From Volutella citrinella (Eukaryota; Ascomycota; Sordariomycetes; Hypocreales; Nectriaceae): a DNA stretch of 64,000 nucleotides. The notes below the pieces were generated by a model. That model searched no databases. It had not been told where the DNA came from and saw only the letters and a program-made list of their open reading frames with translations. The number at the start of each line of letters is the position of its first letter. Position 1 is the stretch's first letter. The translations under genes were made by a program, and so were the position numbers. The DNA lies in NCBI GenBank assembly GCA_034401135.1, contig JAWZSP010000003.1, positions 2,232,001-2,296,000 of the forward strand. Reading direction: 5' to 3'. Below, one piece after another: positions 22,492 through 31,379 of the stretch.

Positions 22492-24056
22492 TTATTGCTC
22501 TTCCTTGATAGCGGAGTCGGGCTTTGAGCTGTCCTTCTTGGTGCTGGAGTGCTTGGCAGCGGCAAACTCCTTCCAGGCGCTGACAATCTCATCGTTGCCC
22601 TCGTTCTTCTCGACCAGGAGGTTCTTCAGCCACTTGTTCTCCATCTCGAGCTGCTGAACCTTGCTCTCAAGGGCGGAAACCTTATCGCCCATCTCCTTGG
22701 CCGACTTCTCGAGGGCCTGCTCACGCTGCTTCTTCTTGACGCGGAAGCGGGCGCTGGCGGCAGTGTTGCGCCTCCGCTTGTCCTCATCGGCAGCCTGTCG
22801 GGAAGCGTCCTCGAGGCCGAGACGGCCGGCACCGGGCGCGCTGCTCTCCGACTTGCGCTTCTCGGCGGGCCGAGGGGCAGGCTGGCCATAGTGAGCCTGC
22901 TGGTGGTGAGGCACCGGTGGGTACGCAGCGTTGCTGGGCTGCATAGGCTGGTAGTTCTGGGCGTTCTCAGGGAACGCGTTCAGCGGAGTGGACGGGTAGG
23001 CGTTGCCGGTGAAGTCGGGGAACGCAAAATCGCCTGCCATCATTTGGTGTCAGTGAGGATCGTGGCGTGGACAAGTCATGACCATGACGAGACGTTGTGG
23101 GAGAGAGGGCAGTGATCAAAAGAGAGAGAGAAGTCAACCTGGCTGATGTCCAAGTAGATGGCTATGGAATCTGGGGAAAGTCTTGTCCCGATTAGGAAGG
23201 GCGCTCAGGCAGTGACGGGGTTGGCTGGAGATGTCGTGATCGGTGCCCGCAAATCACGAGATATTGCACCATCGCACCCCGTCCCACACCCAGCCATTAG
23301 GAGGAGATTGACCAGCCCAGGCGGGCCACGCTGCATCCTGAGACAACTTTGTCCCAATGGGCGGTGGCGCGGGATGTACATGACGGTACTGGGTCACCCA
23401 TGTGCTGGAGAGGAGATGTGGTGCTGGGGGTGCCAGCCAAGGGACTTGTAGTTGGCTGCCCATCGCGGGATGTCAGCCGGCCACAGGCAACCCGGCCAGG
23501 CGCCACAGCCCTTCTGCCAGGTGCCGTTCCTTGGCTCACCAGTAGCCGTCCGTCCACCTTGACAGGCCCTGCGAGATGCTTTGACCACTGGTCGAAGACA
23601 TGCTGCATCGAGTGGTCAGTGCACCAGATTGCGCTTGCAAAGAGATGCATGACTACTCGGGAAGGGATTCAGAGTAAGAGGAAGATCCGGTGTCGCTGGA
23701 TCGCCATGGAAAATGCGCAGCAATAAAACAAGGCGGTTTCAAGGCTAAGACTCACCCTGCATGAATTCAATGCTGGAAAGATCTCCCATGACAGACTGAG
23801 CAGGAGTCATGTCGTCGGATGGGCTCGTGGCCTGGGTAGAAGGGGCGGGCGTAGGGTCCATGTCCACCTTGACGGGGTGAGCCTGGTAGTCGGTGTTCTG
23901 GCCAGTCTCGAAATCGAAGAACTGGGTGTTGGTGAACAGAGCCAGGTCCTCCTCCATGTTGAAAGGCTCTTCGGCAGTGTCCTGACGGCCGATGGCGTTC
24001 AGGTCGCGGATGTACTGCGACACATTGGGGCCGCGGCGAGCGTGATAGTTCGACAT
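22492..24056 (-). CDS. cys-3: bZIP sulfur regulator of the CYS3/MetR family
   Basis: This transcription factor family activates sulfur-assimilation genes when sulfur is limiting. Exons 24056-23756 and 23033-22492 give 280 aa. The N-terminus (MSNYHARRGPNVSQYIRDLN) matches the family's opening, followed by an acidic, aromatic activation-like region. The basic region, RRRNTAASARFRVKKKQREQ (about 187-206), is the CYS3/MetR signature, with a leucine zipper at about 210-240. The intron is unusually long (722 nt) but has a GTGAGT donor, a CACTGAC branch-like site and a GCAG acceptor. Two ATGs straddle the acceptor (MMAGDF), so an internal promoter could make a short bZIP-only form. An in-frame ATG 63 bp upstream of the chosen start adds an unconserved leader. 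Confidence 0.88.
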
Positions 24057-27038
24057 TGTGGTGTTTCTTTCCGAGCGTGTCGAGATGGCGCCAAAAATAA
24101 TATTCAAAATGACCCCCAAAAATTTCGAAATGTCAGTCCGTCGTTGTCGTTGTCAAGGCGAAGCCAAAGGGTTCTGGGCGCCTGGATGTTTTGAAGGGGA
24201 CTCGACAGCCGAAAGCGGCAGAAGGGTGACCGCTGCTGCTCACGCACGCAGTGAGCGGGGTTTTGTCACAGAAAACTCGTCACGGCGGATCCGGAAGCAA
24301 GAGTCGATTACTGCCGGTGCGCCGTTCTTCTTTGGGCGGCGTGGTCGTCGATGCGTTCTCTGGGCGTGAAAAGGCGAGGTGCAATACGATGGAATGCCGG
24401 GGAGATGATCGAGGATGAGTGGAGGAGGAAAGGAAAGTCGACGGCGAGCAATGGGGTGGGTTTTGGGAGTGTGAGACGGCCGATTGTCGCCGAAGCCACA
24501 GTGCACACTGATCTGGGCGTGGGTCGTGGGCAGGTTAGTGGGTAGGTTTGCTGGGAAGTGGGCGCCTGGCGGTGGCCAGAGAGTTACTTCCACCAAGCAT
24601 GCGGTGGTCCTGGTGCGGCTGTACCGTAGCTGCTAGTGGGGTTCGTTTTGGTTAGTGGTACCCTGAGCGTGGGCTGTCCCCCTGGAGGTGGAGGTATGCT
24701 GTGCCCAAGGTTACTGCATTGTGCCTCTGAATATGTCCCTCACGCCGGCGATTTCCCTGCTCCACAGCGCGGTCGCCGCCTATGATTGGCCTGGGCCCAG
24801 CGACTGGAGTGGGGACCCCGAGTCTAACCCCAATCCCACGGCCATCCTCCAATGGTAGCCGGCCAGGATCTCCCAGGATGGATGACTGAGCACAGTTGAT
24901 TAACAATCATCCATGCAGAGCACGCCCTGAAGCAATGTGCTCATCATGCATCGCCGCAACCCCCCGCGCAAGTTGCGGCTGTTGGAGGCTTACACGAGTG
25001 CAGCGGCATCGCAGGTTTCAACCGGCAGAGCGTAACCCGCATGCAATCACTATCGAGAGAAGGTAGATTCCACGTCACCTTTCGTCTGTGGCCCCCTATT
25101 TTGTAGGATGATTTCCTCTCTTGGATTGCCCTTGAGTTGATCCGACGCCTTTCGGCAATGGTCCGTTGTTGAGGCGGCTGCCTCTGGCCCTGGGACCGAT
25201 GGTGGGCGTAAGAGGCCCCACTAGCCCCACGCCTTGAAGCGAGAAACCGGAAAGGCTCAGACAGCATCAGGCCGTTAGTTCAGACCACCAAACCCAGTAG
25301 GAGCCAGCCTTTGCTGGGTCGCTTTATTAATTGCCGTTATTGTCTCCCGGCTGGGAAGTGGCAAACTGGCCACCGCCCCGGAGCGAAACCAGCTAGCCCA
25401 GCCAAAGTTTTGACGCTTACAACCTGCCACCTCCGAGCCGAGCCCTTAAATCGGGAGCCGAGGGATCATTGTGGACACACATTTTCGTAGGAACATCCGG
25501 TAATTACGGAGTCAAACTTCAATATTCCAAGCTGCTTCCGCGTCAAATGGCAACGTGAATTGGCGCCCTGCTCTATCTGACTTGCATCTATACCAGCTGC
25601 GCAAACTGACATGGACGGCATGCTACTGCTTTCAGATTGCTGCACAGTTTCCGCCCAGGCATCGTCCTGCACAAGACTTGCAGCTACGCCGCAAACACCC
25701 CAATAAGGTAGCTCCCAGCCGCTCATCCTGGACCATAACCGAGCAGCCTAGCAGCCGCTAATTATGGATCTTTCTGGTGGGGGTCATTAAGTCTCTGGCG
25801 CCTCAATGGGCAACTCTCCCCGATGTCTCACGGTGGTACAAGCGCCAACGACATGGGGTCTCGGGGAGTTCAGCCAGGACTCCCAGGAGCTGAAGAATTT
25901 TGTTATCAAATCGTCCACACGAACCAATCCGCTTCTATCCTCATTTGGGGGGCCCCGGATACAGAAGCAAGCATGTCCCGACCTGGCGGCCCTTACCATG
26001 TGATGAATGTGTGGCGGCAGGCATTCCCTCATTGTGCTCCCACCTCGAGGGAACGGGCGACAGGGCAATGCTCGCAGTTCGCCTCCAACAGCTTCACTTG
26101 ATCTGCTCACGAGCACACTCGTCCCTACACCCTCTTCTCCGTCCTCCAGCTCTAGTACATTGGTCCTTTCCGTGAATCTACCGTGCCGCGATCTGCGCTT
26201 GCAGCTAATAGTCGAAGACGCCATCGCCCCTGCAAATTCAGGGTGCCCCCGCCGCGTGGGGGGGCTCGGATGTGACCCAGGAAACGTTGACACGGGTCTC
26301 GTGTGCAGCAGTCCATATTCCGAAGGGTGTGCTGACCTGTGGGATGGTCATGGCGGCCGCACAAAATCAAAACGCAGTCTGTTCGCTCATACCTGCATGT
26401 TCTCGACCCCGAACGGTAGTGTGGTCCCTAGCCTCCTGGTGGGCTGCGCACAGTGGAGCGACTTCGGGGAGTACGGGGAGGCACCGGACACCCAGCTTCG
26501 TGGGGATACCACCTGGCCGTGCGGGCGAGGAGGATCAGGCACTCCGACCAATGGAACGAACGCCTTTGAAGCCCACCTCCCGATCCGAAATCAGCTCGTG
26601 TCATTCTCGCATCTCGTGGTACCACACTCGGGACTGCGAAGGGCCTGGCAGCCTGCGTAAGGCCTGAAATCACCTGGTGGGTGGTGTTGGGTGTTTTTGG
26701 GTGGTAGGTGCGCCAAGACCACACATTGTTGAACTCCCCGAACGATCGCTTAGTCACCTCACTTGAACAGGCTGGCCCGTGCGCGGGTCTGGAAATGTTC
26801 ATACCTGCTGTTCTCGGCCCGGACTAATGCCGACGGGCCCCAGAGGCGCGTCCCATCGCGTACTTGTCAATATACTGCCAAGGGCGTCACTTATCGCGGG
26901 GGCCCAGCTTGGGAGTCAGCTTGAGAATAATATCGCCTTGCGGGGTCGTCCCATTTCGTCTCCTCGTTCGCGCCCTCCTTTTATTTGCCAGTGTCCACGG
27001 TACCTGACATTTCGGAGTCTGGGAGTGCCAATTCCACC
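24057..27038. other. Divergent promoter region between cys-3 and CHL4
   Basis: This region holds the promoters of both flanking genes. ATGGCGCCAA at 24085-24094, in the cys-3 leader, matches 9 of 10 positions of the Neurospora CYS3 site ATGRYRYCAT. A frame of 217 codons at 26007-26660 shows no family resemblance and is not called. No other gene is supported. Confidence 0.55.
24085..24094 (-). promoter_or_regulatory. Possible CYS3 self-binding site
   Basis: ATGGCGCCAA differs from the published CYS3 consensus ATGRYRYCAT at one position. It lies about 30 bp upstream of the predicted start of the same regulator, and cys-3 autoregulation is established in Neurospora. A single near-match is weak evidence. 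Confidence 0.25.
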
Positions 27039-28562
27039 ATGTCACGCCTGTCGGTCCCAACAACGGGTCGTCTATCGTCGACCCTGCGTGTGGACTCGTC
27101 CAACCCGGCGGTCCAGAAGAATCTGAACCGTCTCTCGCGAGATGCGCTCATCTCTCTCGCGCTAGATTGGCTCAATGACGGCAGTATCCCCCACGCATTG
27201 CCATATCTCAACCAAGATGAAGATGAGGATGATGATCCCGATGACCTTTACCCGGCTTGTCGGTCCGTGGAGGAACTACAGCAATTATATCTTGACATGC
27301 AGCAACAAAAGGGTTCGAAGCGCGACGTAATTACCCGGATCCTTGAGGGCGACTGGCGCAAAGGCATTACCCTCTACCAGTTGGCCATGGCTGATCTGGC
27401 CTTCTTTGACCAAAACTCCCGGGCCCAGAGGTGGTCAGCGTACTCGATTCTGCCACTTAAACAGCCCTCGCAAGGCGTGGATGACGAGATTCTCCGCGTG
27501 GACCCGAAGAGCTTAAACGTTCCCCGTTTCCACCCATCCACATTCTTGCAGAACCTTCAGGCGCAAGTGCTGCCAGACGTGAAAGCCCACTACCACTTTC
27601 ACCGGCCGAAGGATGTACCCGTTCTCATACTGCGGATTTTTGTCATTGACTCGCCATACAACACCAATCTTGCCCTGGCTGACCGCAACGGTGATGGAGC
27701 ATCGACAAACTTTGAGTCCTCGAGGACAGTCTATATCGCCTTTCCAGACGGATCCCCTTCTCTCTACATTACCAAATCCCAAAGCACTGGGCCCACGGGC
27801 CCAGGCGAGGCGAAAAGCCTGCAAAGTCTGATCGTGGATGGAGTGCCCAAGGCGCTATCACGCCCCCGGGAACGGTACACGCTCAAGGCTGCCCATCTGA
27901 CAAGCAAGAACTTGCAAGCACTTCTCGAGACGAAAGGGCCCGGGCGCACCAATGCCGCAGGTGGCGGCTGGACCATCTATGCTGATGAGTCAAGCAAAAG
28001 TTCGCCCTTGGACACTGTGCTTCCAAAACCACCATTGTCCCCGGGAAGCTCAAACGCAGGTGGGAAGCGGGCTGTCGCTGTGTCTGAGTCACAGCAGGCA
28101 GCAAAGCGCGCCAAGCTCGCTGCCAAAGCCCGCTTCGGTAACTCGGGCGTTGTCACAGATGGAAAGGGGGTAGAACGAGTTGAGATTGTGCTCCAAGACC
28201 CCTATCCCTCAAATCTGACCCCGATGGAGGATGGCGAACAGGAAAACGTTGATGATAACCATGATTCCCGAAACCAAGCGAGGCGCAGACGAAGCAAAAT
28301 TGATCTGACGATTCAGGAGGCTGACGCCTCGAACGATGCCGACAATGGGGGCATGGAATGGGAACGACCGCGTGATAGTTGGATACCCAACGTCAAGATC
28401 ACATTCAACGGCTCCCATGTATGGGCCGGAGTCCGGCAACTAGTCGAAGCCGGTATGGTTGATGGTGAGAGGATGCCCGGTTGGATGACAGGCGAGGAGG
28501 GCGTCACTACTGGCGTGGTGCGGCATGGGCGAATACGCGGGCATAAAGGTTCGGGCATGTGA
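27039..28562 (+). CDS. CHL4: Inner kinetochore protein CHL4/CENP-N (Mis15)
   Basis: This is a constitutive centromere-associated network subunit that works with Iml3/CENP-L to link centromeric nucleosomes to the kinetochore. It is a single exon of 507 aa. The N-terminal domain (NRLSRDALISLALDWLN, then DWRKGITLYQLAMADLAFF) is the CHL4/Mis15 family signature, and an acidic loop separates its helices. The middle part (HFHRPKDVPVLILRIFVID, then RTVYIAFPDG) is the beta-rich CENP-N fold. A Lys/Arg-rich linker follows, and the C-terminus carries KITFNGSHVWAGVRQLVEAG. The start at MSRLSVPTTGRL has a CACCATG context; an in-frame ATG 54 bp upstream is less likely. Its stop lies only 78 bp from the stop of the convergent TatD gene. 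Confidence 0.9.
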   Translation: MSRLSVPTTGRLSSTLRVDSSNPAVQKNLNRLSRDALISLALDWLNDGSIPHALPYLNQDEDEDDDPDDLYPACRSVEELQQLYLDMQQQKGSKRDVITRILEGDWRKGITLYQLAMADLAFFDQNSRAQRWSAYSILPLKQPSQGVDDEILRVDPKSLNVPRFHPSTFLQNLQAQVLPDVKAHYHFHRPKDVPVLILRIFVIDSPYNTNLALADRNGDGASTNFESSRTVYIAFPDGSPSLYITKSQSTGPTGPGEAKSLQSLIVDGVPKALSRPRERYTLKAAHLTSKNLQALLETKGPGRTNAAGGGWTIYADESSKSSPLDTVLPKPPLSPGSSNAGGKRAVAVSESQQAAKRAKLAAKARFGNSGVVTDGKGVERVEIVLQDPYPSNLTPMEDGEQENVDDNHDSRNQARRRRSKIDLTIQEADASNDADNGGMEWERPRDSWIPNVKITFNGSHVWAGVRQLVEAGMVDGERMPGWMTGEEGVTTGVVRHGRIRGHKGSGM

Positions 28563-28640
28563 TATATATCGGGACGGCGCCTGTCTACTCTATCTTTTGC
28601 TTCTATACTTGATACCCCCGGGCGGCTCCCCGTCTAGTTC

Positions 28641-29948
28641 TTAGATATCAGCAATTCCAAACACGGCTACAGTGTTTCGCCACGACGCCTCGCAGACCTC
28701 TTCGACGCTGACGCCCTTGATCCCCGCCACAATCTTGGCAACACGTTCGATGCTGCAGGGCTCGTTGCGGCCCTTGACCATGGCGCCTTCCTCCCACTTC
28801 TCCTTTTTAACCACCTTGAACCGCTCTGGGACCTCGGGTTCCTTCTTCTGGTTCTTCTTGGACTGCTTCTGCTGCTTTGGCGCTCCTGCTGCTGCCGGTC
28901 CGTCGCCGTTCTGCTGGGGGACAGCCTTGTCTTCCTTCTTGTCCACCAGGTACTTCCACCCCTCGTGGCTCGGGCGGACCTCGCACCAAGGCCCATCCGT
29001 CTCAATCATCAGTCTATCGAGGTGGACCTCCTTGACAACTGCGCAGTTCTCTATCGTCTTGAAGCTGCAGCCGTTGATGCCAATGTACAGGCCCAGGTCC
29101 ATGAGCTCGCGCATCTCCTCCGCCGTCCCCGTGAAGCTGTGCACCACGCCGCCCGTCGTGAGTCTCTCCAGCTTCTCGCCGAAAGCGTCTTTTAGCAGTC
29201 GAACAAAGTCGGCGTGGGCGGCCCTCGAATGCAAGAAGAGGGGCAGCTGGGGGCTGAGCTCGGCAGCCAGTTTCAGCTGAGCAGCAAAGGAATGCAGCTG
29301 GATGGTCTTGGAGCAATAATGCAGTCGGTCATAGTCCAGGCCAAACTCCCCCATAGCGACAAGTTGCTTCTTCCCTGAGCTTTGGGCCGCGGAGACGGTG
29401 GAGTTCAAGTCCGAGATCAGCTTCGCCGTCTTGGCCTCGTCTGGAGGGTGCTCCTCGGAGACGGGTGCATTGGGGTCTGGATCACATGGGGCAGTGTGCT
29501 CAGACTGATGAGAGGACTTTGCAGCGCTGAAGACGGAGCTGCTGCAAGGATGGATGCCAGCAGTCGCAAAGACCGTCCCAGCTGTAGGTCATGGTCAGCC
29601 AAAGACGACACTCTCCATTGTTTCGAGGCAACACGCACGGTATTCGTCCGCCAACTCAATCGCCTCCTGTGAGTTTCTGAGATCAGACCCGGTCACAATG
29701 AGTTTCGTGCAGCCGACTTGGCGCGCACGGTCGATGACAGCAGCGAGATCATCTGGGTGTCGCTGCTTGCCATGGTATCTTCCGCGAAAAATAGGATCTG
29801 CCAGGTTGATACCAATCTAGCATCAGAAAGCCTCATGTGAGTACGCCGGAAATGTCAAGAAGTTTATCAGCCTGATTAGACATACATCAATATATCTGGG
29901 CTTGTAGGCCGGACTACCATCGGCTAGGGGGTTCGCCTGTGAAGCCAT
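28641..29948 (-). CDS. TatD-type metal-dependent deoxyribonuclease (TATDN1-like)
   Basis: TatD-family nucleases hydrolyse DNA (3'-5' exonuclease or endonuclease) and are linked to repair and apoptotic DNA degradation in yeast. Exons 29948-29886, 29816-29639 and 29581-28641 give 393 aa. Metal and active-site motifs are present: DIGINLADPIF at the N-terminus (eukaryotic TatD proteins carry this in place of bacterial DxHxH), AGIHPCSS, GEFGLDYDR, LFLHSR, GVVHSFTG and IETDGPWC. A Lys/Gln-rich insert of about 40 residues follows IETDGPWC, as in other fungal members. The codon joining exons 2 and 3 makes the Pro of EYPGTVFATAG, which supports the splice. It is transcribed divergently from RNR1. Confidence 0.9.
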
Positions 29949-30785
29949 GGTGCGCTGAAAAGAAGGATATTGTGGGTGACAAGACAGTTTCGCAAAGGAT
30001 CCTCTGCAACAAACCCGTTTGAATATCATGAGCTTAAATACCTACGCTTGAGTATTGAGTCACAACTAGGCATCGTCCAAGGGCCGTTTAACCCGTGGAG
30101 TCAGAGATATGCGAATATGCGTGGATGTCTGAGGTGCCAATAGTGGGCCTCCGAGAATACGGTATAGTCACGTGACTTCCCTAGCTGTTCAACTGGGCGG
30201 TCTGCACTCCAGAATTCCAACGCTCGCGCAGATGGGCCCGATATCCTCCAACTAATTAAGAGTCAGCTGTGGGAATCTGCCTTGGTACGCTCGGTTCAAA
30301 GGTTTGTTCATCATTGTACTCCGTAGAACAAGAGCAAATCGGCTCTTGACACGATTAGAAAGTAGTCCTAGAACGACTATGAAAATCCCGCACGTCAAGG
30401 ATTGCAGAAGCTATTCTGGGTTTATGATAAGGAAAGCACAAGCATTATGGCGCCAGATTGATTAGATTCTTGGGAGATTGGTGTTGTCTCTTGTACGAGC
30501 CGGATGAAATGGGCCCGAGAATCCTGGGAGCCAGGTGGCAGGTGCCAGGAGGACAGTTGGAAAGAAGTGGGGCATGCACATCGGAATAGCCTGCATGTCA
30601 TTGCAACCACTGTAACCATTGTGCAGCACGGCATCCAATGCACGGCGATCTTTTTGGTCTTTTCGTCAATTGATCGGTCCAGGCGCTCCAATTGACGCTG
30701 CCTCGCATTCAGACGCCGGACCGCTCGTAATCGTTTAGCCCGCCTCTGCTTACGAGAGGTTGGTCTGTTTCGCAGTCGCCAAGCC

Positions 30786-30806
30786 CTGCCAATTATTAAT
30801 TGGCAG
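30786..30806. repeat. Perfect palindrome with 10-bp arms
   Basis: The arms CTGCCAATTA and TAATTGGCAG are perfect complements around one central T. Each arm contains a CCAAT box, so the element presents CCAAT on both strands. It lies about 575 bp upstream of the RNR1 start and about 840 bp upstream of the TatD start. Confidence 0.9.
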
Positions 30807-30833
30807 TGGTTTCACGTGACTGCGTGAACCACT
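30805..30833. promoter_or_regulatory. E-box within an imperfect inverted repeat
   Basis: AGTGGTTTCACG (30805-30816) pairs with CGTGAACCACT (30823-30833) except for one extra base. The left arm overlaps CACGTG (30813-30818), a site for bHLH factors of the Cbf1/Pho4 type. It abuts the palindrome at 30786-30806. Confidence 0.5.
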
Positions 30834-31131
30834 TAAAGCCGGGACCCCACCATCGACCCAAGGAACAGACAAGGGTTCGCGACGACGCGGCACAGCGCCG
30901 TTGTGTGAGACAGGGCGGGCGTACCGCCGTGAAAAGAGTACATGAATTGTAGAGAGAGGCCAAATCATCAGCCAAGTACATCATGAAGCAAAAGAACCTC
31001 CGAGGTGTCCCGTATATCCGAGCGTAGAAGACCTCACCGTTGGAGGGGCTGCCTGAGGATGCAGGGGCGGGGACCTTTTTTAATGGGTTCCTGAAAACGC
31101 CCCGTCATTGTTGTCGCGCTAAAGTTGGCGT

Positions 31132-31148
31132 CGCGTGCAGAAGACGCG
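31132..31148 (+). promoter_or_regulatory. Inverted pair of MBF-like ACGCG cores
   Basis: CGCGT at 31132-31136 and ACGCG at 31144-31148 are inverted copies of the MCB core, about 235-250 bp upstream of the RNR1 ATG. In yeasts MBF drives ribonucleotide-reductase genes at G1/S through ACGCGT sites. Neither site here is a full ACGCGT. Confidence 0.35.
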
Positions 31149-31379
31149 CCTCCCATAAAACCTCCTCGACCATCCACTCCAACTTGCACTTCCCATCCTT
31201 CTGACAACCACCGCACACTACCTGAACAGGCACTTTCTTGTCTCACAAAGCGTCACAACACTCCAGGACGCTTAACTGTCGTCTACTGCGTCTCGACAGC
31301 AGGGAATAGAGCCTTGCATCAACCTGCATCCGATTCATCCCGTCCTTCCCCCCCGCTCCCTTCCTCCCACTCTCACATC

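Larger units (their letters stand above)
29949..31379. other. Divergent promoter region between TatD and RNR1
   Basis: No gene is supported. The region holds two CACGTGACT elements (30169 and 30813), a 21-bp palindrome with CCAAT on both strands (30786-30806), an imperfect hairpin around the second E-box (30805-30833), an inverted pair of ACGCG cores (31132-31148) and a pyrimidine-rich leader just before 31380. Confidence 0.6.

Noticed and set aside
26007..26660. 217-codon frame upstream of CHL4
   Set aside because: There is no recognisable domain or splice context, and its residue composition looks like translated non-coding DNA.
30631..30700. Two CAATTGA-type words suggesting a small inverted repeat near 30670-30692
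   Set aside because: They are short and separated by unrelated sequence, with no repeat boundary or target-site duplication.
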